From Superficieibacter sp. 1612_C1 (GTDB taxonomy: Bacteria; Pseudomonadota; Gammaproteobacteria; Enterobacterales; Enterobacteriaceae), in the NCBI RefSeq assembly GCF_015234305.1, contig NZ_JADGMI010000003.1:248001-312000 (forward strand): DNA of 64,000 nt, written 5' to 3'. Below are positions 46,260 to 57,398 of the stretch, in pieces (positions within the stretch are counted from its first letter, which is position 1; each line of letters starts with the position of its first letter). The notes below the pieces were generated by a model. That model was not told where the DNA came from. It did not search any database and saw only the letters and a list, made by a program, of their open reading frames with translations. Position numbers and translations under genes: made by a program.

Positions 46260-48788
46260 ATGAAGAACAATACGGCAAAAGAAAGCCTCCCAATACCTGC
46301 GATAAAACGCCTGGCATTTTTGATCACCTGCGCTTTGCAACTCACGATTTACGGTGGATGCCTGACAGTGGGTACGGCCTGGGCAGATGATTACTACTTC
46401 GACCCTACGTTACTGGAAACCAGTAAAAGTGGTCAGCAGGCGGTAGATCTTTCCAGCTTTTCACGGGAAAACGCCCAACTTCCCGGCGAATACATTGTTG
46501 ATATCTATATTAATAAAAAGAAAACGGTACAACGAAAAATCACATTTGTGGCTAACGATAATCATCGACTGACTCCCCTCCTGACCATCGGGCAGTTACG
46601 TGAACTGGGCTTTAAGATTGATGAATACCCACAGCTGGCAGATCAGGACGAGCAAAAAAAGGTTACCGATCTGGCAAGCGTTATTCCGGGTATCAGCGCT
46701 GACGTTGACATCAACCATGGGCGCTTGAATATGAGCGTGCCGCAGATCGCATTGTATCGTGATGCAAGAGGTTATGTGGATCCCTCCCGCTGGGATAGCG
46801 GCACCCCCGTTCTTTTTACGAACTATACGTTTACGGGTTCGCAGAGCCGTTATGACAGTGGCGATCATAATGAACGTCAATACCTCAATATGCAGAACGG
46901 TGCCAATATTGGTCCCTGGCGGCTACGTAACTATTCTACCTGGTCACACGACAGCACGCGTTCACACTGGGACAGTATCAACAGTTGGCTACAACGCGAT
47001 ATCAAAAGTCTAAAATCACAGCTCATTATTGGTGAAAGCGTAACGGACGGTTCTGTATTCTCCAGCCACCAGTTTACCGGTGCGAGACTATACTCAGACG
47101 AAAGCATGCTGCCTAACAGTCAGCGTGGGTTTGCGCCCACCATTCGCGGTATTGCTAACTCCAGCGCCATCGTGACGGTTCAACAAAACGGCTATACCAT
47201 TTATCAAAGTAATGTGCCGGCGGGTGCGTTCGAGATTAACGATCTGTACCCCTCGTCTTTTAGCGGCGATTTAGATGTTACGATTGAAGAGTCTGATGGC
47301 ACGATCCGTCATTTTGTCCAACCCTTCTCTTCCCTGCCAATGATGCAGCGACCGGGACATATCAAATACAGTGCTACGGTAGGCCGTTTTCGGGCAGCAA
47401 GCGCAGATGACAGTAAAGAGCCCGAGTTTCTTGAAAGTACCGCCAGCTATGGCCTGAACAATACCATTACGCTGTATGGCGGCCTGACCGCCTCAGAAGA
47501 CTATCGCGCTCTCGGAGTCGGTATAGGTAGCACGCTGGGCATTTTAGGGTCGCTATCGATGGATATTAGCCAGGCAAACACGCAGTTTGACAACGGCGAT
47601 AGCGATGACGGCTATGCCTGGCGCACCCAGTATATTAAAGATATCGCGGAGACCGGCACCAGCCTGTCGTTAAGTTATTACCGTTATACCAGCAGCGGCT
47701 ACTTCACTTTTTCTGACGCGAACCAACGACACCTCAATAGCAGCGATCGTCAGCGTAGTGAGACCCAGTTTAGTTTGAATCAGGATCTGTTCAACGGTAT
47801 CAGTTTCTATACCTCGGGTTCTCAGCAGGAATACTGGGATAAAGACCAAAAAGACCGAAATCTGTCTGTCGGGCTCAACGGTAATGCCTGGGGAATCGGC
47901 TATAACCTGAGCGGCCAATTTACCGACTATGCTGACCGGGACAGCGATCGGACCTTATCGCTTAGCATTAGTATCCCGCTGGATCGCTGGCTTTCTCATG
48001 CACAGGCGACCTGGCGGGTCACCCATCAGAAAGAGGAATCCACCCAGCATGAAGTCGGTATTAACGGATCCCTGCTGGATGATCGTCGTTTGAGTTACAG
48101 CCTCAAACAGCGTCAGAGTGAAGACAGCGATTACACTGGCAGCAGCCTTTATGGTAGCTATCGCTCCGCCTATGGAACAATCAATGCTGGTTATGATTAC
48201 AGCTCTCATAACCGGCAGCTCAGCTACGGATTATCTGGCGGTATTGTTACTCACGCGCACGGTGTCACCCTCTCCCAACCACTGGGCAATGCTTTCGCCC
48301 TCATTGATGCGAATGGTGCATCGGGTGTGAAAGTGAAAAATTACCCAGGTATTGCTACCGATTACTTTGGCTATGCGATCATTCCTTATCTGACCGTTTA
48401 TCAGGAAAACCGCATCATGCTGGATACCACGCTGATGCCGGATAACGTAGACGTGGCGGAAACCGTACAAACCGTAGTGCCTGACCAGGGGGCGGCGGTC
48501 ACCGCGCGTTTCAACGCTCAAAGTGGCTATCGGGTATTGATAAAACTGACCGACGGTCGCGGCAAGCCGCTGCCGTTTGGCGCCATCGCGACAAATGACG
48601 CTCAGCGCCAGCAAAGCATTGTTGATGACGGTGGCGTGCTGTACGTCACGGGCGTTAACGATCGTCCACAGACCTGGTTAGTGCGTTGGGGAAGCCAGAC
48701 AGATCAACAGTGCCAGTTCACCTTCAGCCTGCCGGAAAGCGAGGGGCGCCAGGCCTCGGTACTCAGCGGATCGGCGCAATGTCGTTAA
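46260..48788 (+). CDS. yraJ: Outer-membrane fimbrial usher YraJ
   Basis: 842-residue usher that assembles and exports the fimbriae. Signal region to AWA, N-terminal periplasmic domain with YYFDPTLLETS, a 24-strand barrel, the plug-flanking GFAPTIRGIANSSAIVTVQQ, and C-terminal domains with the family RGKPLPFGA and Cys pair near the end. Length normal. It follows yraI by 64 bases, and yraK follows by 11. Confidence 0.94.
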   Translation: MKNNTAKESLPIPAIKRLAFLITCALQLTIYGGCLTVGTAWADDYYFDPTLLETSKSGQQAVDLSSFSRENAQLPGEYIVDIYINKKKTVQRKITFVANDNHRLTPLLTIGQLRELGFKIDEYPQLADQDEQKKVTDLASVIPGISADVDINHGRLNMSVPQIALYRDARGYVDPSRWDSGTPVLFTNYTFTGSQSRYDSGDHNERQYLNMQNGANIGPWRLRNYSTWSHDSTRSHWDSINSWLQRDIKSLKSQLIIGESVTDGSVFSSHQFTGARLYSDESMLPNSQRGFAPTIRGIANSSAIVTVQQNGYTIYQSNVPAGAFEINDLYPSSFSGDLDVTIEESDGTIRHFVQPFSSLPMMQRPGHIKYSATVGRFRAASADDSKEPEFLESTASYGLNNTITLYGGLTASEDYRALGVGIGSTLGILGSLSMDISQANTQFDNGDSDDGYAWRTQYIKDIAETGTSLSLSYYRYTSSGYFTFSDANQRHLNSSDRQRSETQFSLNQDLFNGISFYTSGSQQEYWDKDQKDRNLSVGLNGNAWGIGYNLSGQFTDYADRDSDRTLSLSISIPLDRWLSHAQATWRVTHQKEESTQHEVGINGSLLDDRRLSYSLKQRQSEDSDYTGSSLYGSYRSAYGTINAGYDYSSHNRQLSYGLSGGIVTHAHGVTLSQPLGNAFALIDANGASGVKVKNYPGIATDYFGYAIIPYLTVYQENRIMLDTTLMPDNVDVAETVQTVVPDQGAAVTARFNAQSGYRVLIKLTDGRGKPLPFGAIATNDAQRQQSIVDDGGVLYVTGVNDRPQTWLVRWGSQTDQQCQFTFSLPESEGRQASVLSGSAQCR

Positions 48789-48799
48789 GGACTACCATT

Positions 48800-49870
48800 A
48801 TGAAAAGCATTATCTCACCCGCTGCTGTGGCCATCATCTCTCTACTGTCCCTTGCCCCCGCCTACGCCGTCACTGGCACATGCGAGGCCGAGGGTCGTTT
48901 TATCGGCGACGCCAGCAACGACTGGCCGCAAGAACAAAACGTCACCGGCTCGACCCAGGAAATCCCCGCTCCGCTTGTGGGTAACGCTTATCAGATAGAG
49001 TGCGGTTGTGCAGCCAATAGCACGGTGAATATTTACTATAACGTGGTTAGCGCTCTGGTGAAGACAGGTAAGCTATCCGGTTACTATCAGCTTAATGATC
49101 ACCTTGATATTAAAACCGAAGTGAATGATATCCCTGGCGCAACGGCTGTCACCCCGTTGAATAATAAAATTATCAAGGAAAGCGGCTCCTATAAGGTGGG
49201 TAATACCAGGGGCAGCGTTTGCCGTGATGATCCACCAGAAACACATGCCGCCCCCGTCACTATTGGCGCTAATACCACGCTGACGCTCTATGTCACGAAA
49301 CCCTTTCTGGGTGAGTTGGTGATCCCTGATACGCATATCGCCTCCATCCAGGCGGGATGGAGCAACTCGTCATCGGCTCCGAATATCAACGCGCTGGAGG
49401 ATATCGCCGAGTTACACATTCAGGGAAGCATCACCGTGCCGCAAGACTGTAAGATTAACCAGGGGGATGCCATTCAGGTCGACCTTGGTTTCATAAACGC
49501 AGGCCGTTTTACCACGAAGAATGAAATGCCTGAGGGTTATACCCCTGTTACTTTCGATATTACTTACGACTGTGGGGATACCTCAAAGATAAAGAACAAT
49601 ATGGAAATGATCATAGAAGGTGAGGATGTTGCCAGCCAGTATGTACTGGTCGCCCGTCGGAGCAGCGATAACGTGCCGGATGTGGGCATCCGCATGAATA
49701 ATACCTCTGAGGGGAATATCAACATCCCTTTCAATAAAGGATCCATTTCTGTGGATCCTTCCGGGCGAGGTAGTACAAAAATGCACGCTTATCCCATCAA
49801 TCTGGTCGGCGGAAAACTGCAACCCGGGAAATTTCACGGCAAAGCAACGATTACCATTGAGGTAAAATAG
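48800..49870 (+). CDS. yraK: Tip adhesin-like fimbrial protein YraK
   Basis: 356-residue two-domain secreted protein: signal peptide MKSIISPAAVAIISLLSLAP to about AYA, an N-terminal lectin-like domain with a cysteine pair (CGCAANST and SVCRDDPP) and a C-terminal pilin domain from about residue 195, with VPQDCKINQGDAI and final ATITIEV. This is the layout of FimH-type adhesins. The ATG at 48800 follows AAGGA; earlier in-frame starts lie inside yraJ. Receptor unknown. Convergent with rsmI. Confidence 0.9.
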   Translation: MKSIISPAAVAIISLLSLAPAYAVTGTCEAEGRFIGDASNDWPQEQNVTGSTQEIPAPLVGNAYQIECGCAANSTVNIYYNVVSALVKTGKLSGYYQLNDHLDIKTEVNDIPGATAVTPLNNKIIKESGSYKVGNTRGSVCRDDPPETHAAPVTIGANTTLTLYVTKPFLGELVIPDTHIASIQAGWSNSSSAPNINALEDIAELHIQGSITVPQDCKINQGDAIQVDLGFINAGRFTTKNEMPEGYTPVTFDITYDCGDTSKIKNNMEMIIEGEDVASQYVLVARRSSDNVPDVGIRMNNTSEGNINIPFNKGSISVDPSGRGSTKMHAYPINLVGGKLQPGKFHGKATITIEVK

Positions 49871-49893
49871 CGTGCAGGCCCCCGGGGTGAATA

Positions 49894-50754
49894 TTATTCC
49901 TGCTGCGCCAGCGCATATTTATACAGCGCGTTTTTCTTCACGCCGTGGATCTCCGCGGCGAGGGCAGCCGCTTTTTTGAGCGGCAACTCTGCCTGTAATA
50001 GCGCCAGGGTTCGTAGCGCATCAGCAGGCAGACTCTCCTCCTGCGCTTTATGGCCTTCGACAATCAGCACCATCTCGCCTTTACGCCGGTTTTCATCCTC
50101 TTTCACCCATGCCAGCAGTTCGCCAACGGGCGCGCCGTAAATGGACTCCCAGGTTTTGGTCAGCTCGCGCGCCAGCACCACATAGCGAGATTCGCCCAGC
50201 ACGGCGACGATATCCTCCAGGCTATCCAGAAGACGGTGAGTGGACTCATAAAAAATCAGCGTGCGCGGCTCTTCTTCCAGCGCTTTCAGCGCATCGCGAC
50301 GGCCTTTTGATTTGGCGGGCAGAAACCCTTCGTAGCAGAAGCGATCGGACGGCAGCCCCGCCGCGCTCAACGCGGCGATGGCGGCACACGGACCGGGCAG
50401 CGGGACGACGCGAATGCCCGCTTCGCGGCAGGTACGCACAAGGTGATAGCCCGGATCGTTAATCAGCGGCGTACCGGCATCCGACACCAGCGCGATGTTC
50501 TGCCCTTCTTTCAGCTTCGCCACCAGCGTTTCAGCTTTTTGCTGCTCGTTGTGATCGTGCAGTGCAAACAGACGGGCGTTAATGGCAAAATGCTGAAGCA
50601 GCAAGCCGGTATGGCGCGTATCTTCCGCTGCAATCAGGTCAACATCCTGCAATACGGCGAGCGCACGTTGCGTGATATCAGCTAAATTACCGATGGGAGT
50701 CGGTACAATGTAGAGCTGACCGTGAGAATTATCCGCCGATTGGTGTTGTTTCAT
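49894..50754 (-). CDS. rsmI: 16S rRNA 2'-O-methyltransferase RsmI
   Basis: Methylates the ribose of C1402 in 16S rRNA, with RsmH on the same base. The 286-residue product has the tetrapyrrole methylase-like fold with [30 protein letters not shown] and FYESTHRL. Divergent from lpoA across 61 bases, as in E. coli. Confidence 0.96.
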   Translation of the reverse strand: MKQHQSADNSHGQLYIVPTPIGNLADITQRALAVLQDVDLIAAEDTRHTGLLLQHFAINARLFALHDHNEQQKAETLVAKLKEGQNIALVSDAGTPLINDPGYHLVRTCREAGIRVVPLPGPCAAIAALSAAGLPSDRFCYEGFLPAKSKGRRDALKALEEEPRTLIFYESTHRLLDSLEDIVAVLGESRYVVLARELTKTWESIYGAPVGELLAWVKEDENRRKGEMVLIVEGHKAQEESLPADALRTLALLQAELPLKKAAALAAEIHGVKKNALYKYALAQQE

Positions 50755-50815
50755 TGTTTAGTCCGTATTGCCGATTTAATATTGAGCATCGAATAAAAAT
50801 ATCACTGGATACAGT

Positions 50816-52957
50816 ATGGTACTGTCAACGCTTCTTCGTTCGAAAGCCGCTCGCGGCCTGCCGGTCATTCTGGCAGCCCTGATTTTCGCTGGTTGTGGCA
50901 CTCAAACGTCCGATCAGAGCACGGCCCATCTTGAGGGGACGGCGCAGGCTGATTCCGGCTATTACCTACAGCAGATGCAGCAAAGCTCAGATAATAGCAA
51001 GACCAACTGGCAATTACTCGCCATTCGTGCCCTGCTGAAGGAAGGTAAGAGTCAGCAGGCGATGGAACTTCTCAATCAGTTACCGTCGCAATTAAGCGAT
51101 GCGCAGCGTCGGGAGCAGGCGTTACTGGCAGCGGAACTGAAGGTAGCGCAGCAGGATTATCCCGGCGCGCAGGCGTTGATGGGGAAAATAAATCCAGGGG
51201 ATTTAGACAAAAATCAACAGATCCGCTTCTGGCAGGCCGCTATCACCAGTCTTCAGGGACGCCCCTCTCTGGAACTGCTGCGTTCGCTGATTGCCCAGGA
51301 GCCGCTGCTGGCGGCAAAAGAGAAGCAGGCCAATATCGACGCTACCTGGCAGGCGCTCTCCGCCATGACGCCGGAGCAGGCGCAGGCGCTGGTCATCAAT
51401 GCTAACGAAAACGTGTTACAGGGCTGGCTGGACTTGCAGCGCGTCTGGTTTGATAACCGCAACGATCCGGACATGATGAAGGCCGGGATTGCCGACTGGC
51501 AGAAACGCTACCCGCAAAATCCGGGGGCGAAAATGCTACCTTCCCAGCTGGTGAATGTGCAGAATTTTAAACCCGCGTCCACCAACCGGATTGCACTGCT
51601 GCTGCCATTAAACGGCCAGGCGGCTATTTATGGCCGTACTATACAGCAAGGGTTTGAAGCCGCGAAAAACGGCGCGCCCCAGGTTGATGGAAGCGCGGTG
51701 CCGCAACAGGTCGCGCAGGCGGCCTCGGCGGATAACGGCGTCATCAGCCCGTCACAGGCGGAAGTTAACGATCTGACAACGGCACAGCAGGCACCGGTTG
51801 AAGCTCCGGGGAATGAAGCGGCAACGCCGGTACAGGCTCCGGGCAACGAGGCGGCAGCACCAGTTCAGGCTCCGGCAACGCAAAGCGCGACGCCTGCCGA
51901 AACTCAGGCAGCCACGCCGGATCAGGCTCCTGCGCCAGTCCAACCGACCCCGGCACCACAAACCACGGCCGTTGCCGCCACATCGGCCAATCCCTCTGCC
52001 GAACTGAAAATCTACGACACCTCTTCTCAGCCCTTAAGTCAGATCCTGGCGCAGGTCCAGCAGGATGGTGCCAGCATCGTGGTGGGACCGTTGCTGAAGA
52101 ACAACGTCGATGAACTGGTGAAGAGCAATACGTCCCTGAATGTACTGGCGCTTAACCAGCCGGAAGCGGTGGAAAATCGCCCTAATATCTGTTATTTCGC
52201 GCTCTCTCCAGAAGACGAAGCGCGCGATGCCGCACGCTTTATCCACCAGCAGGGCAAACAGGCTCCACTGGTGCTGATCCCGCGCAGCGGGCTGGGCGAT
52301 CGGGTGGCCAATGCGTTTGCTGACGAGTGGCAGAAACAGGGCGGCGGCACGGTGCTGGAGCAGAAATTTGGTTCTGCTTCCGAACTGCGTGCATCCGTCG
52401 GCGGTTCCGGCATTGCCTTAACCGGTAGCCCGGTGAGCGCCAGTCAGCCGCAGCAGAGCGTGACGGTTGCCGGATTGACTATCCCGGCACCGCCAACGGA
52501 TGCAGAAATCTCCGGTGGTCGCGTGGATGCCGCTTATATTCTGGCAACGCCGGAAGAAATTGGCTTCATCAAACCGATGATCGCCATGCGCAACGGTAGC
52601 CAGAGCGGGGTTACGCTGTACGCCAGTTCGCGTAGCGCGCAGGGCACCGCAGGCGCGGATTTCCGTCTGGAAATGGAAGGTCTGCAATACAGTGAAATCC
52701 CGATGCTGGCGGGCAGTAATCCGGAATTGATGCGACAGGCGCTGGCGGCGGTACATAACGACTACTCGCTGGCGCGTCTGTATGCGATGGGCGCAGACGC
52801 CTGGTCGCTGGCGAATAATTTCTCGCAGATGCGTCAGGTCCAGGGTTTTGAACTCAGCGGCAACACCGGCGATCTGACCGCCAGCAGCGATTGTGTGATT
52901 AACAGGAAGTTATCATGGCTCAAATACCAACAGGGACAGATTGTTCCGGCGAATTAA
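50816..52957 (+). CDS. lpoA: Outer-membrane lipoprotein LpoA, PBP1A activator
   Basis: Activates the peptidoglycan synthase PBP1A from the outer membrane. Lipobox LIFAGC gives lipid-bearing Cys27. The N-terminal TPR-like domain (to about 255) is followed by a disordered linker and a C-terminal periplasmic-binding-like domain. The linker (roughly residues 320-395) holds repeats of the APGNEAA type and is expanded: the protein has 713 residues against about 678 in E. coli. Its 3' end overlaps yraN by 43 bases. Confidence 0.95.
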   Translation: MVLSTLLRSKAARGLPVILAALIFAGCGTQTSDQSTAHLEGTAQADSGYYLQQMQQSSDNSKTNWQLLAIRALLKEGKSQQAMELLNQLPSQLSDAQRREQALLAAELKVAQQDYPGAQALMGKINPGDLDKNQQIRFWQAAITSLQGRPSLELLRSLIAQEPLLAAKEKQANIDATWQALSAMTPEQAQALVINANENVLQGWLDLQRVWFDNRNDPDMMKAGIADWQKRYPQNPGAKMLPSQLVNVQNFKPASTNRIALLLPLNGQAAIYGRTIQQGFEAAKNGAPQVDGSAVPQQVAQAASADNGVISPSQAEVNDLTTAQQAPVEAPGNEAATPVQAPGNEAAAPVQAPATQSATPAETQAATPDQAPAPVQPTPAPQTTAVAATSANPSAELKIYDTSSQPLSQILAQVQQDGASIVVGPLLKNNVDELVKSNTSLNVLALNQPEAVENRPNICYFALSPEDEARDAARFIHQQGKQAPLVLIPRSGLGDRVANAFADEWQKQGGGTVLEQKFGSASELRASVGGSGIALTGSPVSASQPQQSVTVAGLTIPAPPTDAEISGGRVDAAYILATPEEIGFIKPMIAMRNGSQSGVTLYASSRSAQGTAGADFRLEMEGLQYSEIPMLAGSNPELMRQALAAVHNDYSLARLYAMGADAWSLANNFSQMRQVQGFELSGNTGDLTASSDCVINRKLSWLKYQQGQIVPAN

Positions 52958-53304
52958 CCCGTAAGCAAATTGGCGACGCGTGGGAGCAAAAAGCGCGTCG
53001 CTGGCTTGAAGGCAAAGGACTGCGTTTTATCGCCGCCAACGTAAGGATGCGCGGCGGTGAGATTGATTTGATCATGCGTGACGGGACGGTGACAGTCTTT
53101 ATTGAGGTCCGTTATCGCCGCAGCACCTTTTACGGTGGTGCGGCCGCCAGCGTGAGCAGAAGTAAGCAACACAAATTATTACAGACTGCCCGCTGGTGGC
53201 TCGCCCGTCAGAATGGGAGTTTTGATACTGTGGATTGCCGGTTTGATGTGGTAGCCTGCGACGGCAGCCACATTGAATGGCTAAAAAACGCCTTTGGCGA
53301 ATAA
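52915..53304 (+). CDS. yraN: UPF0102 family protein YraN
   Basis: 129-residue basic protein with a restriction-endonuclease-like fold, [21 protein letters not shown] carrying the D...ExK-like pattern (here E-V-R). Nuclease activity is suggested by fold, not shown. Starts inside the lpoA 3' end. Confidence 0.93.
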   Translation: MAQIPTGTDCSGELTRKQIGDAWEQKARRWLEGKGLRFIAANVRMRGGEIDLIMRDGTVTVFIEVRYRRSTFYGGAAASVSRSKQHKLLQTARWWLARQNGSFDTVDCRFDVVACDGSHIEWLKNAFGE

Positions 53305-53325
53305 ACCTGATAGTTAAGGGATACT

Positions 53326-53916
53326 GTGCTCGAACGAATTAAAGTGTGCTTCACTGAAAGCATTCAGACTCAAATTGCCGCGGCGGAAGCGCTGCCTGAT
53401 GCCATTTCCCGCGCGGCCATGACGCTGGTGCAGTCGCTGCTTAACGGCAACAAAATTCTCTGCTGTGGTAATGGAACCTCCGCCGCCAACGCACAGCATT
53501 TTGCTGCCAGCATGATCAACCGTTTCGAGACTGAACGTCCAGGTTTACCCGCAATGGCACTTAATACCGATAACGTGGTCTTAACCGCGATTGCTAACGA
53601 CCGTTTGCATGATGAGATCTACGCCAAGCAGGTTCGGGCGTTGGGCCATGCCGGAGATGTGTTGCTGGCTATTTCAACGCGCGGCAATAGCCGCGATATT
53701 GTGAAAGCGGTGGAAGCGGCGGTCACGCGCGATATGACTATCGTTGCCCTGACCGGCTACGACGGCGGCGAACTGGCCGGGCTGCTGGGACCGCAGGACG
53801 TTGAAATCCGCATCCCTTCTCACCGCAGCGCGCGCATTCATGAGATGCACATGTTAACGGTCAACTGTTTATGCGATCTGATTGATAATACGCTATTTCC
53901 TCACCAGGACGATTAA
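53326..53916 (+). CDS. diaA: DnaA initiator-associating protein DiaA
   Basis: 196-residue SIS-domain protein that forms tetramers binding DnaA and promotes timely replication initiation at oriC. Family features [20 protein letters not shown] and [10 protein letters not shown] are present. Starts at GTG 53326 as in E. coli, 21 bases after yraN, and dolP follows by 9 bases. Confidence 0.95.
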   Translation: MLERIKVCFTESIQTQIAAAEALPDAISRAAMTLVQSLLNGNKILCCGNGTSAANAQHFAASMINRFETERPGLPAMALNTDNVVLTAIANDRLHDEIYAKQVRALGHAGDVLLAISTRGNSRDIVKAVEAAVTRDMTIVALTGYDGGELAGLLGPQDVEIRIPSHRSARIHEMHMLTVNCLCDLIDNTLFPHQDD

Positions 53917-53925
53917 GGAGTACAC

Positions 53926-54501
53926 ATGAAGGCATTTTCGCCCCTCGCAGTCCTTATTTCCGCGCTGCTTTTGCAGGGGTGCGTAGCTGCGGCGGTTGTC
54001 GGCACGGCCGCCGTGGGAACCAAAGCGGCAACCGATCCTCGCACCGTGGGCACTCAGGTAGACGATGGAACGCTGGAACTCCGCGTCAACAGCGCGCTGG
54101 CTAAAGACGCGCAAATCAAAAAAGAGGCGCGCATTAACGTCACGGCGTATCAGGGCAAGGTTCTGCTGGTCGGCCAGGCACCGAATAGCGACCTCTCCTC
54201 GCGCGCGAAGCAGATCGCGATGGGCGTGGACGGTGCAACGGAAGTGTTTAACGAGATCCGCCAGGGCAGCCCGATTGGTTTAGGGACCGCGTCTAACGAT
54301 ACGTGGATCACCACCAAGGTCCGCTCTCAGCTGCTGGCGAGCGATCAGGTGAAATCCTCTAACGTGAAGGTCACGACCGAAAACGGCGAAGTGTTCCTGA
54401 TGGGGCTGGTGACGGATGCCGAAGCGAAAGCCGCAGCGGATATGGCCAGCCGGGTGAGCGGCGTGAAACACGTCACAACCGCGTTTACGTTTATTAAGTA
54501 A
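53926..54501 (+). CDS. dolP: Outer-membrane lipoprotein DolP (YraP)
   Basis: 191-residue lipoprotein with two BON domains; keeps the outer membrane intact and localises to division sites in E. coli. Lipobox LLQGC gives Cys19. BON 1 is at about residues 46-115 and BON 2 at 125-190, with ENGEVFLMGLVTDAEAKAA. Followed by the REP array. Confidence 0.95.
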   Translation: MKAFSPLAVLISALLLQGCVAAAVVGTAAVGTKAATDPRTVGTQVDDGTLELRVNSALAKDAQIKKEARINVTAYQGKVLLVGQAPNSDLSSRAKQIAMGVDGATEVFNEIRQGSPIGLGTASNDTWITTKVRSQLLASDQVKSSNVKVTTENGEVFLMGLVTDAEAKAAADMASRVSGVKHVTTAFTFIK

Positions 54502-54534
54502 CAGGCAGCCTCGTTGTGAGGCCGTACCCCTCAT

Positions 54535-54951
54535 GCCCGGTGGCGCTGCGCTTACCGGGCCTACGAACAGCACCAGACCGTAGGCCGGGTAAGGCGAAGC
54601 CGCCACCCGGCAACGCGACCATTCAGGCGCAGACGCCGTGCCACTTTGCCCGGTGGCGCTGCGCTTACCGGGCCTACAAACAGTACCAGACCGTAGGCCG
54701 GGTAAGGCGAAGCCGCCACACGGCAACGCGACCATTCAGGCGCAGACGCCGTGCCACTTTGCCCGGTGGCGCTGCGCTTACCGGGCCTACGAACAGCACC
54801 AGACCGTAGGCCGGGTAAGGCGAAGCCGCCACCCGGTAACGCGACCATTCAGGCGCTGACGCCGTGCCACCTTGCCCGGTGGCGCTGCGCTTACCGGGCC
54901 TACAAACAGCACCAGCCCGTAGGCCGGGTAAGGCGAAGCCGCCACCCGGCA
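54535..54951. repeat. BIME array: 113-bp tandem REP units
   Basis: GCCCGGTGGCGCTGCGCTTA recurs at 54535, 54648, 54761 and 54874: exactly 113 bases apart, 3.7 units. Each unit has two facing REP hairpins, the second in GTAGGCCGGGTAAGGCGAAG, joined by a short spacer. Copies differ at only a few bases, which points to recent tandem amplification. It fills the gap between dolP and the convergent yraQ. Confidence 0.95.
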
Positions 54952-54993
54952 TGACAACGATGCCGTAGCGGCGACAGGTCATCCGGCATGGCC

Positions 54994-56028
54994 TTATAAC
55001 AGCGCAATACCACCAACAATCGCGCCGCCCACGGCCACCAGCCCTCCGGTTAGCCACAGCGCCTTTGCCGGAAACGCTTTACGCAGCATCACCAGCGATG
55101 GCAGGCTGACTGCCGGTAGCGTCATCAACAACGCCAGCGCGGGAGCCGTGCCCATACCGGCCAGCATCATGGTCTGCACAATCGGGATTTCAGCGGCAGT
55201 CGGGATCACAAACAGACAGCCCGCAATTGCCATCGCCGCGACCCAGAAGAGGGTATTCCCCACCACGCCATCGGCATGCGGAAATAGCCACACGCGGGCC
55301 GCGCCCAGTACCAGCACCGCCAGAATATAAACCGGGATGGTATTCCAGAACAGCGTCCATAGCGCCCGTCCCCAGCGGGAAAAGAAACTTCCCTCCACGG
55401 TGGCATCCGGGATGGTGACCGTGGTGGTTTGCGCCGTATCTTTCACCAGACGCTGCACCAGCGTGGCGACAATCAGCACCATCGCCAGCCCGGCAACCAG
55501 ACGCACCAGCGCGAACTGCCAGCCGAGCACAAATCCCATAAACACCAGCGTGGCCGGGTTCAACAGCGGATTACCCATCCAGAATGCCAGTGCGCCGCCC
55601 ATCGACACCTGCTGACGGCGCAGCCCGACAGCCACCGGTGCCGCGCAGCAGGAGCACATCATGCCGGGCAGCGAAAAAATCGTCCCCAGCAACGTTCCCT
55701 GAAAGCGAGGCTGGCCCAGGGTGCGCAGCAGCCAGTTACGCGGGATCAGCACCTGTACCAGCGATCCGAGGATCACACCGAGTACGGCGGCTTTCCATAC
55801 CGCGAGAAAATAGACCAGCGCATAATCCCACGCCGCCTGAAGCGGGCTGGAATCGGCCTGAGCAAGGATTGATTTACCGATACTGTGAGTTTCGGCGGCA
55901 GTGAATGCTTTACCGTAATAAGGCTGCCATTTCACATACCAGAGACCAACAATAACAACGAGAAAAAAAAGCGCAGGCTTCCACCACTGACGTGACAGAG
56001 CCGATTGAGATGAAGACTGACCAGTCAT
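54994..56028 (-). CDS. yraQ: Predicted permease YraQ
   Basis: 344-residue inner-membrane protein of the UPF0718/DUF318 permease family. About eight to ten spans; conserved CSCCAAPVAVGLRRQQVS with neighbouring cysteines and MGNPLLNPATLVFMG repeat in the family. Relatives include organoarsenical or metal-linked exporters, but the substrate is unknown. Convergent with dolP. Confidence 0.93.
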   Translation of the reverse strand: MTGQSSSQSALSRQWWKPALFFLVVIVGLWYVKWQPYYGKAFTAAETHSIGKSILAQADSSPLQAAWDYALVYFLAVWKAAVLGVILGSLVQVLIPRNWLLRTLGQPRFQGTLLGTIFSLPGMMCSCCAAPVAVGLRRQQVSMGGALAFWMGNPLLNPATLVFMGFVLGWQFALVRLVAGLAMVLIVATLVQRLVKDTAQTTTVTIPDATVEGSFFSRWGRALWTLFWNTIPVYILAVLVLGAARVWLFPHADGVVGNTLFWVAAMAIAGCLFVIPTAAEIPIVQTMMLAGMGTAPALALLMTLPAVSLPSLVMLRKAFPAKALWLTGGLVAVGGAIVGGIALL

Positions 56029-56103
56029 AACATTCCCCGGGAAAATTTATGGTTTTAGATAAGCCGGGGCATAGTACGCTGGTCGAAATATTTATGGAAA
56101 TTA

Positions 56104-56751
56104 TTAATCGTTATTACGCGCCGCAATTTCTCGTAACGCAGACGATGAAAGAATCGTTACCGATTCCTCCTCATCTGCCAGCGCGTTGATAAGTAGAGCC
56201 CGTGCTACATCCCGTGCATTGATCGATTTCAGGTTACCCGGCAGCAGTTTAAAGATCGGGGCCAGCAGCGATTCATTCGTCCGGTGTTTTTCACGATCGC
56301 CCAGCAGCATGGAGGGACGGGCGATGGTCAGCCGCGGCCAGTGCTGGGCCATCAACGCTTCTTCCATCTTGCCCTTTACCCGATTATAGAAAAAAGGTGA
56401 GCTGGCATTGGCTCCCATAGCGCTGACCACCAGCATATGCGTTGCCCCCAGACGTTGCCCTGTCAGTGCGGTATCCACCACCAGCGTATAATCCGCATGA
56501 ATGAAAGCCTCTTTCGAGCCAGCTTCCCGCCGGGTGGTTCCGAGGCAGCAGAAAACGATATCCACCGACGTTGTCACCTGCGCCAGCGCATCGGTCAACT
56601 GCGGATCGACAGGATTGAAGACGCCGGAGATATCCTTCAGCGGGCGTCGCGTCGGCGCAGCGATGCCGTCAATGCGTGGCTCCTGGAGTAACATGCGCAG
56701 CAGATGATCGCCGACCAGCCCGGTCGCACCGGTGAGTAAAACCTGACTCAT
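56104..56751 (-). CDS. yraR: NAD(P)-binding protein YraR
   Basis: 215-residue Rossmann-fold protein of the atypical short-chain dehydrogenase/NAD(P)-binding group: [17 protein letters not shown] at the N-terminus, then [16 protein letters not shown]. Reaction unknown. Single gene, divergent from yhbO. Confidence 0.93.
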   Translation of the reverse strand: MSQVLLTGATGLVGDHLLRMLLQEPRIDGIAAPTRRPLKDISGVFNPVDPQLTDALAQVTTSVDIVFCCLGTTRREAGSKEAFIHADYTLVVDTALTGQRLGATHMLVVSAMGANASSPFFYNRVKGKMEEALMAQHWPRLTIARPSMLLGDREKHRTNESLLAPIFKLLPGNLKSINARDVARALLINALADEEESVTILSSSALREIAARNND

Positions 56752-56879
56752 TACGCTCTCCTTCCGATATGCGGATTTGTCCGTGTTGCAATCTCGCGCG
56801 TCTGCACCACACTTAACTGTCTACGGTAAGTATTTACCATTTTCAGAGAAATGATCTGAAACCAGACAACGGAGGAAGT

Positions 56880-57398
56880 ATGGGCAAGAAAATAGCGGTC
56901 TTGATCACCGACGAGTTTGAAGATTCAGAATTTACCTCTCCGGCAGAGGCCTACAAAAAGGCCGGGCATGAGGTTATCACCATTGAGAAAGAAGCCGGTA
57001 AAACCGTAAAAGGTAAACAGGGCGAAGCCAGTGTGAAGATCGACAAAAGCATCGATGATGTCAGCCCGGAAGAGTTTGATGCGTTGCTGCTGCCCGGCGG
57101 GCATTCACCGGATTCTCTGCGCGGCGACGACCGCTTTGTCACCTTCACCCGCGAGTTCATCAACAGCGGCAAACCGGTGTTCGCCATTTGTCACGGCCCG
57201 CAGCTACTGATCAGCGCCGAAGTGGTACGTGGCCGCAAGCTCACCGCCGTTAAGCCCATCGTGATTGATGTGAAAAACGCCGGAGCCGAATTCTTCGATC
57301 AGGAAGTGGTGGTGGACAAAGATCAGCTGGTCACCAGCCGCACACCGGATGATTTGCCTGCCTTCAACCGGGAAGCATTACGTCTGCTCGGGGCCTGA
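56880..57398 (+). CDS. yhbO: DJ-1/PfpI family stress protein YhbO
   Basis: 172-residue protein with the nucleophile elbow [10 protein letters not shown] (Cys104, His105). Family members repair glycated proteins or nucleotides and protect against oxidative, heat and acid stress, though the deglycase role is debated. Its 3' end overlaps yhbP by 21 bases. Confidence 0.95.
   Translation: MGKKIAVLITDEFEDSEFTSPAEAYKKAGHEVITIEKEAGKTVKGKQGEASVKIDKSIDDVSPEEFDALLLPGGHSPDSLRGDDRFVTFTREFINSGKPVFAICHGPQLLISAEVVRGRKLTAVKPIVIDVKNAGAEFFDQEVVVDKDQLVTSRTPDDLPAFNREALRLLGA

Noticed and set aside
54535-54951. CRISPR array
   Set aside because: Regular spacing, but the units are long tandem REP copies with identical spacers and no cas genes.
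54280-55057. Several overlapping ORFs on both strands
   Set aside because: Created by the 113-bp REP array; the repeated peptides reflect the repeat, not genes.
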